Shown in pieces: positions 1 to 11,404 of a DNA stretch of 64,000 nt (position 1 is its first letter; the number at the start of each line of letters is the position of its first letter). The stretch is from Sarcophilus harrisii. Lineage: Eukaryota; Chordata; Mammalia; Dasyuromorphia; Dasyuridae. Below the pieces are notes generated by a model, which was given only the letters and a program-made list of their open reading frames with translations, was not told the origin of the DNA and did not search any database. A program made the translations under genes and the position numbers. Location: assembly GCF_902635505.1 (NCBI RefSeq), contig NC_045427.1, positions 53,284,539-53,348,538 of the forward strand. The letters are read 5' to 3'.

Positions 1-2490
1 CTAGGAATTCATTGGAATGGAAAGAGAGACCTCAATATCGACCTTAGCTTAAGTCTCCTTTCTGCTTATCCCCTTTCTGGATACAGGAAAATTTTGTGAG
101 CTTCCGGTCCAGGAGATTTTGGACTTCCCATATTCTCATCAGTGTTCTAATGGCACCTCTGGCAGTAGATGGCAATGCCTGAATGTATGTGTGTGGTTAA
201 AAGCTAGATTGGATATAGTTTAATGACTCTACAAGGAGCCAAGCAAAGAGACTACATCATTCTTAGGGGGAACTTCTTGAACTTTTCAAGAAGGAGAAGA
301 AAGGAGTTCTGTTAATTAGAAACTGAAGTATACTTTTGTCATATGTGCTCTCTGTACTTGGATACTTGGACCTAGTTCCGCTTGGATGTTGTATGTTCTG
401 GTGAAAGAATGTGTCATACACTTTTAGGGGATATTTTATAACAACAACTTTTACAGTATCACCTTAAAAAATTCTGCCTAATAAAAGTGAATTGAGTCTG
501 TCTGACTGAATTATATTGTGTGGGATGGAGGCTAGATCCCCTTATTCAAATTGACTATTCAGAGGCATCTTCAGCATTTGTTTGGTCCTTGCAAGGAGAG
601 ATCCAAGCACAGCAGCTGAGCAGACCCTAAGGCTTTCAGCTTCCATTTCTTAGCAAACTGGAAATGTTGGATAGGTTAAATAACAAAAGGATGTAGATTC
701 TTTGGATGGACTGAAAAGGAAGTAACCAGAAGACTGCTGTCTTCTTCCTGTGGGTCATGTAACTTTCTGACCTAGGACCTAGATTCTCCTTAAGCAGAAT
801 TGCCTTCCAAAAGACCAAGTTTCCTTTAGCTGCCCAGTCTTTAATAGTTCTTAACATCCTATCTTAGACCTAGGGTCCTATAGGGATCACATTGACTTCC
901 TGAAACTCAGAGGCCTACAGTGTGATCCACTCCATCTCAAAGACTTTTTGAGAAATCTTCACCTGGTTCCATTCAACATCACCTGATAATAATGGTGGAA
1001 AGCAGCAATGGGGGCTTATGAACTCAATAGCTTTAGAAAGATATCCTTAAACTCTTGAGGATAATGCTAGACCCTTGAGGGAATGTTGTAGCCATGCTTT
1101 GGGGACCAGATATTCTCAGTGCAAGGGAGAAAAAGGAGAGTAACATTGGCTCATATATTACATTATCGACTAATTAGAAGATTTTGTTTTAAATTGTTCT
1201 CTTATTGTCAAATTCTAACAGTGTACGGAGCTCATTTCCAAATATAGATGCACAACAGCCTAATGACATTAGCTGGATGCCGCCAGCCACAAATGGGCAG
1301 TACAAGCATGAGTTCAGCATACATTACTAGCCAGCCAAGATGCCCTATTCTTTATGTCACATCTGTCTGAATCCATAATGATACTCAAGGAGGAAGCAAA
1401 GGCATTCCACAAAGGGACTTATACAAAGGCTTATGATCTGGTCACAAAAGGAAGTGTCAGGAGAATCTGGAATTGGGAAGCAGGTGTACTCAATAAAGAA
1501 CCAGCTCAGATGATTCCCCCGATAGTTAAGGTGTGGGATAAAGATTTTTTTTTGGTCTAGACCTAAACCTTCCCTTCCTCAAGGTCATTCACAGTCACAG
1601 TATTTTAAATATACCTCTAATGAACATTCAGAACCTGAGAACAAGGTTTAGTGGAGTCAAGACATAATATTTCTATTATATGAAACAATCCTCTCTCCCT
1701 TTCAACCATATATTTGTGTGTTTACCATCTAGTTTTTTGTAAGTAGTTTTGAACTAATTGCAACATGGTATAAGCAACAATAAATAGCACTTGGAGTTTG
1801 AACACTACTAGCTTCAGCAAACTGAGTACTTACAATTTATAGTTTCTAATATCTCTGAACCTCTATAATATACTTAATCTTCTCATCTGACATTCCATTC
1901 TAGTGGGATGAATTAATTCTCCAAAAAAACAAAAATCATGATTCTTTCTGACTTCTATTGTCTCCAGCTGATATTGAGTTCCCAATTGAGCAGCTCCAAA
2001 AAGCAAAATTAGAAAAGTAATGTGTAACAGTGCTAAGATTGCTTCTGGTGTATGAATTTCCAGTTTCTCATTATTCACTCTTCTACTTTCTTCCCCTTTG
2101 TTCTTGTGGTGAGGAAAGATGCCCCCAAACTGTCCTAGTATAATAGTGCCAATTTCATTCTTGGTTTCCAAAGTCAGTGTCTCACCCAATCAGTCCACAA
2201 CATTTCTTTTTTTGTAGGTGGCAATTATTGACTTCAACTTCTGGCTATTTGCCTTACAAAATCTGATGACATAGTTTGATAAACAGCAAACTGTTTCACT
2301 TTCAAGCAGAATGGCCTTTGGGAAGACCAAGTTTCCTTTGACTGCCTAGGCTTTTCTACCTTTTAACATTCTATATTTAACTTATACCTTAACTTAACTA
2401 TACTCCTAATTTAACTGTACCTTAACATCCTAGACTACACTAAACCAGAGAGTCTATCACAAAATTTTTTCTTGCCTTTTAAAATACAAC
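1..2490. other. Upstream intergenic DNA, no gene recognised
   Basis: AT-rich sequence without a convincing gene. Two segments about 1.5 kb apart (791-862 and 2,302-2,374) share a diverged direct repeat around the shared core AAGACCAAGTTTCCTTT. The longest open frame on the + strand (1,354-1,560) has no family I recognise. Confidence 0.5.
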
Positions 2491-2496
2491 TCCAGA

Positions 2497-2655
2497 GGCA
2501 GCTAGGTGGTGCAGTGGATAGAGCATCATCCCTGAAGTCAGGAGAACCTGAGTTCAAATCTCTGTCTCAGACACTTAATACTTCCTAGATGTGTGATCCT
2601 GGGTAAGTCACTTAACCCCAATTATCTCAGCAAAAATAAATAAATAAATAAATGA
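2497..2655 (+). repeat. Marsupial tRNA-derived SINE
   Basis: Starts GGCAGCTAGGTGGTGCAG with an A/B-box-like tRNA head, then GAGTTCAAAT and the tail ACTTAACCCCAATTATCTC followed by a TAAA-type simple tail. Flanks AAATACAACTCC and AAATGCAACTCT look like an imperfect target duplication. This is the common marsupial SINE (MAR1/WSINE-like). Confidence 0.85.
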
Positions 2656-2696
2656 AATGCAACTCTGATTTTTTGGTTACCTCAAGTGACCACTTG

Positions 2697-3051
2697 TGAT
2701 GACCGCGTATTTTAAAATCAGCCGGAGTCAGGAATTCAGGTTAAGGGAAAATCTTCAATCTTTATTCTTTGTGGAGGTGAAGGGGGATTGGAGGTGAAGG
2801 GGGATCATGATAGCAATGTGAGCAGCTGTGACAAGAAACCAGCCAGCAGTCTCTCCTCGCCTCTCTTCCTGCCCCTCTGCCTCCACCCACCAAAATCACC
2901 ATTTCCTATACAACACATCAGGACTTGCACAAAGAGTGGGCAGGGGCCATTCTTTTTCCAAGCATATATATTAATAGAATATGGTCCAATTACTATTTAG
3001 CCTCACATGCTTGGGACCTCAGTGCATCAACTCAAGCTTCAGCCCATTACA
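2697..3051 (-). repeat. LTR of the 2.7-5.1 kb retroviral fossil
   Basis: About 355 bp with TG...CA ends read on the - strand. It carries an AATAAA signal near its inner right end and is preceded on the - strand by a purine run, AAAAGAAAGCGGGAGA, that fits a polypurine tract. Only one LTR copy is present for this element. Confidence 0.65.
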
Positions 3052-3535
3052 TCTCCCGCTTTCTTTTGTTTTAGAACACAGGTGGTCATGCCATCCCTGA
3101 TTTCTCAGGGAGGTCAGAGCCCCCAAGGGGAGGTGATCATTATCTCCCCCCTCTCCCCCCCCACCCCCAGACATCTCAGGAAGGGAGATGAAAAGCACCA
3201 AAGGGAAGTGGGGGTTGCTAGTGGGTTTCTGGGCTGAAGGGTCTTATTATCCACAAACCTATCAGCATGGGAGGTATTACACAAGCACATAGCAATAACA
3301 CAGAGGCTATTAGGGATGACCCTTCCCTCAATCAGTGCAGGCTCGATGTGATGCAACACACATGAATTGTATATGCAAGTAGCAGAAGAGCAAACAATAC
3401 AAATCAACATGGTGTTGTAAAAAATTGCCAGAAGTCCTAGAAGGAGGGTATGTAAACAACAGTCACACATACGCCTTTTTCAGCAGCCAAGAGATAGTCC
3501 AAAACCAATCTAGTGTCCATTGCTTCACATGTCAG

Positions 3536-3850
3536 GGAATCCAATTATCCCCCCAAGTTTTTGAAATCCTGTAAAAGTCTTTATGTGTTAGGGAATCCAA
3601 TGATTCCAGCAGATTTTGAAGTCCTGTGACAGTCTTATCATTTCTCAGAAAATCCAAAGATTCCTGAGGGCTTTCAAGTCTTATGTCTCAGAGAATTCCA
3701 ATGATTCCTGAGGGTTTTCAAGTCCTACAACAATCTTATGTCTCAGAGAATCCAATGATTCCTGAGGGTTTTCAAGTCCTACAACAATCTTATCATGTCT
3801 CAGAGAATCCAGTGATTCATGAGGGTTTTGAAGTCCAACAATTTTTGATG
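3536..3850 (-). repeat. Minisatellite of about 55 bp, some six copies
   Basis: Successive units share GAGAATCCAATGATTCCTGA and GGGTTTTCAAGTCCT. The middle units are most alike and the outer ones more diverged. The block lies between the env-leader-like part and the LTR of the retroviral fossil, so it was probably amplified within that element. Confidence 0.85.
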
Positions 3851-5597
3851 TCCATGAGTCAAAAGGCCATAACTGCCATGCTCTTTCAGTGGCAGACACA
3901 ATCAGCAACAGAACCACCCAATATTTCTTGGATCTTCTTTGTTTCAAGGGTCTGCTCCGTCTCTGCAATGGACAAGGTGAATACGGCTCGTTGGCACCCA
4001 TCTGATTCCTTTTCCACCTATAGAGATACAAGCAAACCCTCTCCCCCAAGCAGTTAGCCTATCTGGTCCCTTCCATTCACCACTTTCTGTGTCTCTCCAC
4101 ATCACCTGGCGATTATCTAAAGATAGTGGAGCGGCTTGCACTGGACACTGACCTTCCGGTGGGTTATAAAACTTGTCTGCCGGAGCCAGTGCATCTTTGT
4201 CAAAAATCAAGAAGTTGATAGTATAAAGGGTTAGATTTAGAAGTTCTCTAGGGTTACCTGTGGCTCCACCTTTCTTTTGTTTTTGGAGGAGCGTCTTAGT
4301 CTTAATGTCTCTCTCCTCTCTACTATTGCCTGTCCTTGAGGATTAAAGGGTATGCCAGTGGTGTGTGAAATGTTATACTGTGCACAAAAGTACGCAAAAT
4401 GTTTGGAAGTGTATACAGGTCCATTGTCTGTTTTTATTGCTTGTGGCACACCCATAATGGCAAATGCTTGTATGAGGAATTCAGTGACCACTCGGGCTGT
4501 CTCTTTTGCTGCTGGTATTGCAAAAGTGAAGCCTGAAAAGGTGTCTACCACAACATGGATAAAAAACAGATGACCCAAAGATTTATAATCCATTTGGCAG
4601 ATTTCAATGGGTCTCAAACCACAAGGGTTCTTCCCTGGAGGCAGTGTAGGAGCGTGGAAGGCAAGTTGTACAGGCTTTTACTATGCTCCTAGCTTCCTCT
4701 CTTGTTATTCCATATTGTAAACGTAAAGCTCAAGCAGCCTGATGATATTTAGAATGAGATGCCTGGGCTTCTTGGAATAAAGGGGTATTGACCAACACAG
4801 TTAGAAGACTATCTGCCTTTGAATTACCATCAAAAATGGCACCTGGAAGTCCACTATGAGAGTGGACATGCAATATATAGATCTTACCTGGATGCTTTCT
4901 CACTTGCTCTTGAAGTTTCTTAAAGAGCTGATATATATTACAGACTACAAATTTTATTTGGGCTGTGGCAATTCTTTGTACCATACCTACTGAATAGGCC
5001 GAATCAGATATTATATTTATGTCTCCTGGATAATAAGTAAGAGCTAGAATGATCGCATACAATTCATTCTGCTTTATTTGTTAGCTTAATTCATAAATTA
5101 ATCACCCAGAAAAATGTAACCATGCCAGCTTGTGGAATCCCTGAGGCTGTTCCAGCTTTACACATATATTTCCATTTCTCTTTGGCTCCAAAGAACTGGA
5201 AAGTGTGTATGTGTGCAAAAGCAAATATAGAGGTTGAGGCAGAAAACTACTTCAGTAGCAGTTTTACTTCATATCTGCTGATTGCTTGAGCATGAAATTC
5301 AGTGACCTAATGATCTATGCTTTGGAGTTTCTGAATGTAATGTAACTTGTAGCTGGTCAGTCCTTCAGCTGAGAGAAGAGTGGAAAAGGTCCTACCAGTT
5401 AGTTAGACTCAATTCAGAAGAGTTCAATTCAATTCAATTAAACAGATTTAAAAGTCTCAGTACCATAGTTATTCAGAGAGGAACAAGGAATGACATTGTC
5501 AAATGTACTATTAAAAGGTCTAGATAGAGTTCTGCAGTTAATCCCTAGTGTCCATGGAAAACACAATATGGCAGACTGGTGAAAAACTATGATATTA

Positions 5598-5712
5598 TAC
5601 AGCACAACACAATACATCAAACATTTATTAAGTTCCCACTATATTCCAGGCACTCTGCTAAGCACAGGGATTACAATTTTAAAGAACAGTTTCTTCCCTC
5701 CAGGAGAAAATT
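5598..5712 (+). repeat. MIR-type/marsupial CORE-SINE fragment
   Basis: Contains AACATTTATTAAGTTCCCAC and CCAGGCACTCTGCTAAGCAC, the typical conserved head of this family. Confidence 0.6.
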
Positions 5713-6006
5713 TAAAATGGTGCAGAGATGGGGGTGGAGAAAAGTACCAAGCACAGGGGCATAATGATGATGGAGCCAAATCCAAGGAATCCAGCTGGTG
5801 GGATACTTACCTCGTACCAAGTAGGTGAAATATATGGCCATCCTTCAATCTATGAAAAAGTCCTAGACTATATTTGGGACCCTGGAAAGACAAAGTATCA
5901 CAACTATCTGGTGCCCATAAGGGAGTTGGTTGGATTTCCAGGGAATTAGAATTTACTTGAAATTAGTTAGTGAAGATTAGGGAGAACAGGTTGTAGACTC
6001 ATATTA

Positions 6007-6205
6007 CAGAGGTCCTTAAATTACACCGGCGGGCCAGATGCAGCAGTTGAGGACGATTATCCCCCTTACCCAGGGCTATGAAGTTTCTTTATTTAAAGGC
6101 CCACAAAACAAAGTTTTTTTTTGTTTTTTTTTTACTACAGTCTGGCCCTCCAACAGTCTGAGGGACAGTGAACTGGTCCCTATTTAAAAAGTTTGAGGAC
6201 CCTTG
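6007..6205 (-). mobile_element. hAT-type MITE (Charlie-like), copy 1
   Basis: About 200 bp with inverted ends CAGAGGTCCTTAAATT and AGTTTGAGGACCCTTG. Internally it has GGCCAGATGCAGCAG and TCTGGCCCTCCAACAGTC. It is the reverse of the copy near 33.16 kb. Too short to encode a transposase. No target duplication could be made out. Confidence 0.75.
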
Positions 6206-6304
6206 CAACCTGGTGCAGCTGAATGATTGGCCCTAGATGAGGCCCATATGGTGAAGATCTATTTTAGGACCTGGATGAAAAGGAAAGTGTAACTCTCAAG
6301 GGTT

Positions 6305-6380
6305 AAGAGGGTAGGAGAGAGGGAGAGAGAGAGAAAGAGAGAGAGAGAGAGACAGACAGACACACACACACACACAGATA
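6305..6380. repeat. GA/CA microsatellite
   Basis: GAGA runs grade into GACAGACA and then CACACACA. Confidence 0.9.
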
Positions 6381-7009
6381 CAGAGACAGAGCTGTCTCCT
6401 ACAGCTGCTTATTCTCACATTAAGCTTGAGCTAAGACTAAATCTCAACGGCCTCTCACAGTCCCTTCTTGGTTCTTTAGCCTAGATAGCTAGCCTTGAGC
6501 TAAATGGCACCGAACTGGTGATGTGGGTGAAGCATTTGTAGTACATGGGACTTGGTTAAAGAATAAACAGGAGACAATCTGCTTAATAACCCCCATAATT
6601 TGGAGGAGCTCTACCTTCCTAGCCTTGCCTTACTCCTATATTTACTTCTGCATTTTATGCTCCAGCCAAAATGAATTGTTGGAAACAGATCCTCTACAGA
6701 TCGCAGACTTGAAGCTGGAAAGAACGCTGAGGACATCAAGTCATGATATAGATAAAGTGAGATGGTCAAGTCATAGCCCAGTTGTAGCTGGAAAGCTTCT
6801 GAGGCAGGATTGGAACTCAAGGGTTTCTGATTACAAGACCAGGGCCTTCCCTGTTCACAGCACCACTTAGCAACAGCCTTTGTCTGTTTATGTTATTTTC
6901 TGTTGCCTGAGATGTCTTTATTTCCCCCCTTTCCTATTTCCTATTGATCCTTTCATTCTCTTCCTGGAAACTTTTCCTGATTCATCATTAGTAAGGGAGG
7001 AAGAAGAGA

Positions 7010-7150
7010 AGGGAATATGTATTTATATAACACTACTATATATCAGGCACTATACTAAGCACTTTTTTTTTTTGAGGCAATCTTGGTTAAGTGACTTATC
7101 CAGGATCACACAGGAAGTGTCTGAGGCCAGATTTGAACTCCTAACCTACC
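7010..7150 (-). repeat. MIR/SINE fragment with poly-T interruption
   Basis: CAGGCACTATACTAAGCAC, a T run, then GTGACTTATCCAGGATCACAC and CTGAGGCCAGATTTGAACTC, read as a reversed marsupial SINE body. Confidence 0.6.
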
Positions 7151-7269
7151 TTTTCTCCTTTGGACCTTATACATAGTGTCCCAAAAGCCTTATGGCATTT
7201 TTAGGCTACTAAAGCTTACTAAAGAATTAGGTTCGTTTCCCAAAAGTCTTTAAGATTTTTGTTGTACTA

Positions 7270-7612
7270 TGAGGTGATTCAATGCAGTTTCAATAGACTT
7301 GTGATAGAAAAAGCCATCGACATTCGGAGAGAGAACTACATACGGAGACTGAATATGGATCAAAGAATTATATTTTTAATCTTTTTTGTTGTTTGCTTGC
7401 TTTTTTTTCTTTTTCGTGTTTTTCACTTTTGATCTGATTGATATGAAAATATATTCCGAAGAATTGCACATGTTTAACCTATATTGGATTGCTTGCTTTC
7501 TTGGGGGAAGGGTAAAGGGAGTGAATGGGAGAAAAACACAAGATTTTGCAAAGGTGATTATTGAAAACTGTCTTTGCATGTATTTGGAAGAATAAACTAC
7601 TATTTAAAAAAG
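7270..7612 (+). mobile_element. L1 3' end (marsupial LINE-1)
   Basis: Matches the typical 3' UTR of a marsupial L1: GATAGAAAAAGCCATC...GAGAGAACTAC, a T/G-rich block, then GAATTGCACATGTTTAACC, CTTTGCATGTATTTGGAAG and a final A-rich tail. It carries only noncoding tail sequence. Confidence 0.65.
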
Positions 7613-7639
7613 ACTTCTATTATAATTCTATGCACTTCA

Positions 7640-7800
7640 CTAAGGGATCTACCATATATTCCATATATTGTTTGCACTGCATCCCTCCACTTGATTATAA
7701 ACTTCATGAAAGGAGGAATGCATCTATAAGCTCTGCTTCTTCTTTAGTTCTTAGCACGATATTCTACAAACCTTCTTCGATTGTTGTTTGTCCAAGGTGT
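7640..7800 (+). repeat. L2 3' end fragment, weak
   Basis: TTGATTATAAACTTCATGAAAGGAGG followed by TTCTTAGCAC follows the L2 pattern 'gagggcaggg ... cccagtgcttagcac', diverged. Confidence 0.4.
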
Positions 7801-7990
7801 TGACCAAGATAACTATGACTCCAGAGGTGACTCCATGACATGGAAGTGAATTGGAAGTGAGGGAGAACTGTGCAAAGTCACCTGCCTCACTTTCTCCTTC
7901 CAGCCATCTGGATCCAGTGGCAACATGTCGATCAGGATAACTGGAGAAAGTCCCGGATTTGGTGGACTTTTAAACTATGGTGTTTAACAG
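7800..7990 (-). repeat. RTE-related SINE, reversed
   Basis: CAAAGTCACCTGCCTCACTT and CCATCTGGATCCAGTGGCAA, then CAGGATAACTGGAGAAAG, are the reverse of the RTE-tailed SINE body also seen at 32.34 kb. Confidence 0.6.
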
Positions 7991-8059
7991 AGGCAACCAC
8001 CTATTCGGTGACTAAGGCTAGGTAAATTAAAGCTGTTTGTCAAGAGCAGTATATGAGAG

Positions 8060-8340
8060 AGCTGGAGTAGAAAGAGCATGGGTCTAGGTGGTAAAAGATC
8101 TTAATACAAAACCTGACTGATGGTCACTAACTATGTTACTGTAGGCAGGTAATTTGACCTCTCTGTGATTTAGTTTCCCAATAGTAAAAAGAATGAACTC
8201 CAATGTTATCATTTTGTAGATAAGGAGACTGAGGGTCAAAGTTCATTGAATTACCCAGAGTCACACAAAAGCAGAGTCAGGATTTCTTTGCATCCATTTC
8301 TAGGGCTTCCTCCATTATATCACATGGTTGCACATCATTA
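8060..8340. repeat. MIR/SINE fragments, two pieces
   Basis: A forward MIR piece (AGAAAGAGCATGGGTC...GTAATTTGACCTCTCTG) is followed by a reversed SINE piece (TTTGTAGATAAGGAGACTGAG ... ATTACCCAGAGTCACACA). Confidence 0.55.
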
Positions 8341-8401
8341 ATTCCCTTCTTTTTAAAATGATGGGATTCAATTACATGCTCTGTGAGATCTCTTTTTATA
8401 C

Positions 8402-8683
8402 AGGAAAGAAGGAAGGGAAAAGAGAGAAATGAAGGAGGAAATGGAGGAAGGAAGAAAAAAAGGAAAAAAGGAAGGAAGAAAGGAAGGAAGGAAAGGAGGA
8501 AGAGAGATAGGAAGAAAGGAGGGAAGGGAGGAAAGGAGGGGAAAAGGTGAGGAGGAAGGAAAGAAGGGAGAGAGAGAAAGGAAGAGAGAAAAGAAAGGAG
8601 AGGGAAAGAGGGAGGGAGGAAAGAAGGAAAAAAAGGAAGGAAGGAATGAAGGGAGGAAGAAAAAGAGGAAAAAGCAAACAAAT
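8402..8683. repeat. Purine-rich (GGAA/GAGA) tract
   Basis: About 280 bases almost entirely A and G on the + strand, with only scattered T. Such tracts can form triplex DNA. The long open frames on both strands here are by-products of low complexity. Confidence 0.95.
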
Positions 8684-8684
8684 A

Positions 8685-9045
8685 AACATTTAAATGCTTA
8701 TTGAGTGCCAGGCACTGTTCTAAGCCCTTTATAAAAACTTTCTCAGTTGATCTTCACAACTACCTTGGGAAGTGGGTGCTATATTTAGCTTCTATTTTAC
8801 AATTGAGGAAACTGAGGCACAAAGAGGTAAAGTGACAGAATCATAGAGTCATGGATTCAGAACTAGAAGGGACTGCTGAGGTCATCAAGTCCAAACCTTT
8901 TATTTTACAGATAAGGAAACTGAATCCCATAGAAATGAAGTGATACACAAAATCACACAGGTAGTAAATGTCTGAGCCAAGATTTGAAATCAGGCCTTCC
9001 TGATGCCAAGTGCACCGTCTTATCTCCTATGCCATCATGACAATT
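8685..9045 (-). repeat. MIR-family/marsupial SINE, two adjacent pieces
   Basis: GAGTGCCAGGCACTGTTCTAAGC ... TTTTACAATTGAGGAAACTGAGGC, then a second piece with TTTACAGATAAGGAAACTGA and GTCTGAGCCAAGATTTGAA. Confidence 0.7.
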
Positions 9046-9544
9046 ATTAGATACAAATTATAGTTTGTAGCTGAACCTTCCTTTGTTCTGTCCCTCCTCT
9101 TCAATTAAATATTGTCTTGAGGGTGATAATGTAAAAGGACAAATACAGAGGGAAGGAGGGAGACTGAAGGGGGATGGCCAGTGACCACTGGGCTCTGCCC
9201 AGGCTGGGTCTGCCCAGGAGCAGCTTTGTGCTTTGACCAAGGGTAGCTGCAATTCATGGGGTAAGGGAGCAGGAAGGGTCTGGCATCTATTCTGTTGACT
9301 TTGTGGCAGCTCCAGTCAGAGCTCTAATCTCTTTTGGTACAGTATTTGCCTGAGGGTTCCTGCTGTATACAGGGGATTAGAAATGTGCCCCTCCCAGTAG
9401 CTGGGAGTTTTTATCTTGTCATGTGTTAATAGGGCAGAAATCAAGATGATAACGTCAAAGTTCACTTTCTTCTGAAATTGGATCTCAGAAAGTTCTGGTG
9501 ACCATGTTTAAAAGGCTTTCCTGTTAAAGGGGAGGAAGGAAAGG

Positions 9545-9785
9545 GGCATTTATTAGAAACTTGTGACAGGTACTGTGCTAAGTATTTTACAACAATTCTC
9601 TCATTTGATCCTCTGGATCGGCTTTGGGACAACTCATTACCTCCATTTTACATTTGAGATCTAGGCAGAGGCATTCAAATGATTTGTGTAGGGTCACACC
9701 ATTAGGAAAGGTCTGAGATTACACTGGAATTTATCTTCCTGATTCCACACCCAGTGCTCTATACACTGTCACAGCTGCCTTGTGC
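9545..9785 (-). repeat. MIR-family SINE, reversed
   Basis: GGCATTTATTAGAAACTTGT...GTACTGTGCTAAG, TCATTTGATCCTC, GGGTCACACCATTAGG and CACCCAGTGCTCTATACACTG follow the order of a CORE-SINE. Confidence 0.65.
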
Positions 9786-9921
9786 AATGAATATAAAATA
9801 CCAGTTTATATCCCCCAATTATAATGGTCTTTCCTCTATTGCACCTCACACAAAGCACTTTGAACTTATTTACTACTTTGTAACTGACATGTCTATACAA
9901 TTTTATATTTTAATTCTGCAA

Positions 9922-10090
9922 GGCAGCTAGGTAGTATAGTGGATAGAGTAAAAGGTCTGAGTACAAATCTAGATTTACTAGCTGTATAATCCTGGACAAG
10001 TTGATTTACCCTGTTTGCCTCAGTTTCCTTGTCTGTCAAGTGAACTGGAGAAGGAAATGACAAATCACTTGCCAAGAAAGCCCCACCTGG
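9922..10090 (+). repeat. Marsupial tRNA-derived SINE
   Basis: AAGGCAGCTAGGTAGTATAG, GTACAAATCTAGATTTACTA, then GAACTGGAGAAGGAAATGAC and CTTGCCAAGAAAGCCCCACC, a longer SINE variant. Next to it (about 10,120-10,175) is a short reversed L1 tail. Confidence 0.75.
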
Positions 10091-10189
10091 GATAATTAAG
10101 AGATGAATGAACAATTTAAAAAATTTTTAAAAGCTTTCTTTTTATTTTCAAAACATATGCATAGGTTTTAACAATTTAAATTTTTACAG

Positions 10190-10400
10190 AGCATTTCACA
10201 TAAATTATCTTATTTGTTCCTCACAATTCTGTGAGGAAATCACTATAGGTATGATCGTCCCATTTTGTAAATAAGAAAGCTGAGACTCAGAGGTTAAATA
10301 ACTTGCTCATAGTTACCTGGCTGAAAACTGCCCAAAGCAAGTTTTGAATTCAGGTCTTTTGGAATCCAAGCCTAGCACTATTTGCTATACCTTCCCAAGT
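10190..10400 (-). repeat. MIR-family SINE, reversed
   Basis: TTATTTGTTCCTCACAATTCTGTGAGG, GATCGTCCCATTTTGTAAAT and CAAGTTTTGAATTCAGGTCTT, ending at CCTAGCACTATTTGCTATACC. Confidence 0.65.
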
Positions 10401-10439
10401 ATACTATAGTCTTTGGTGGGACATATGGGGGGACTAGCA

Positions 10440-10903
10440 CCTCTGGTGTGAAGACTTGCTGTTCATCCACTTGGGACTCAACATTTCCCTTTGCTTTCAA
10501 GAAGCTGTTGCATGTGCAGCGGCCACACTTTGGTAAGCCATTTCAGCAGATGGGCTAAAAATCAAGTTGTTGGTAACTGATGGGTCTCAAACCCATTGGT
10601 ACAGGAGGGTTCGCCTTAAGCATGTGAGGAATGGGTGGATGAGAACAATTTGTTCCAAGGACCAGGAAGGTGAATGAAGCAGGTGCTGTGGAGCACTTAG
10701 ACCTTGGTCAGATGTTGCAGAAGCCAAGATCATCCATTTCATCCCAGGGCACTGTCAGCCATCTTGACTTTTATCCTACCAACATATTTCAATGACTCAG
10801 GCAGAGTAAGGCTGATGGCTGTACAATTCTGCCTCACTTAAATCCAAGTCACTCTGCTTGTTCTCTTTGGTCCTCTTTGGAAACAAAGGATGAACTACAT
10901 AGT
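10440..10903 (+). repeat. RTE-derived 3' end / RTE-tailed SINE
   Basis: Ends with CTTTGGTCCTCTTTGGAAAC then AAAGGATGAACTAC, the tail shared by marsupial RTE elements and their SINEs (compare 20.99 and 32.54 kb). The upstream 400 bp is diverged. Confidence 0.5.
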
Positions 10904-10982
10904 CTTTAGTTATTGGTGTGAATCTCCTTATTAGACCTTAAACCCTATGAAGGTAAAGACAATATTTTTCCAACCTCGAACG

Positions 10983-11400
10983 ATTTTGACTTTGACATGA
11001 ACTGATTCAAAGTGAAATGAGCAGAATCAGAAGAACATTGTATATAATAAGAATTTTCTATGATGGTCAGTTATAAACGACTTGCCTTTTCTCAGCAATA
11101 CAATTATCCAAAACAATTCTGAAGAAATGTATCATGAAAAAGTATTTACCTCCAGAGAAAGAACCAATGGAGTATGAATGCAGATCAAAGCACAATTTTT
11201 AAATTTTCTTTTTCTTGCCTTTTTTTTTTTTTTTTTTGGCAATATGGCTTAAATATGGAAATGTTTTACACAATTTCATATGGACATTTAATATTACTTT
11301 TCTTGTCTTAATAGATGGAGGAGGGATGGGAGGGAAAGAATTTGGGACTCAACATTAAAACAATATTAAAAAATAATAAATTTAAGACAAAAAAATTAGA
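10983..11400 (+). mobile_element. L1 3' end (marsupial LINE-1)
   Basis: Begins in the ORF2 end (AGTGAAATGAGCAGAATCAG), runs through ACCTCCAGAGAAAGAACC, AATGCAGATCAAAGCACA and a T run, and ends with GGGAAAGAATTTGGGACTCA and an A-rich tail. Confidence 0.7.
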
Positions 11401-11404
11401 CAGT

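Larger units (their letters stand above)
2697..5090 (-). mobile_element. Class II endogenous retrovirus fossil, 5'-truncated
   Basis: A broken betaretrovirus-like provirus in reverse orientation. Parts in element order: an RNase H-like segment (about 5,080 down to 4,780), an integrase zinc-finger, core and C-terminal region (about 4,770 down to 3,950), an env-leader-like segment with a hydrophobic stretch, a block of about 55-bp tandem repeats, a polypurine tract and one LTR. The 5' LTR, gag, protease and most of pol are absent, and most of env is not recognisable. The integrase core shows the VDTFSGF and KTDNGPVY signatures. The edge near 5.09 kb is approximate. It carries many breaks and looks tens of millions of years old (inference). 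Confidence 0.8.

Noticed and set aside
1354-1560. 68-codon + strand ORF, considered as a transposon remnant
   Set aside because: No recognisable motif; its length is within chance for this window.
7166-7214. Possible mariner-type MITE end (GTGTCCCAAAAGCCTTATGG)
   Set aside because: Only one short end-like match and a partial echo; too little to call an element.
8277-8704. Long ORFs on both strands in the purine tract
   Set aside because: Low-complexity Glu/Lys/Arg or Ser/Phe/Pro strings from a simple repeat.
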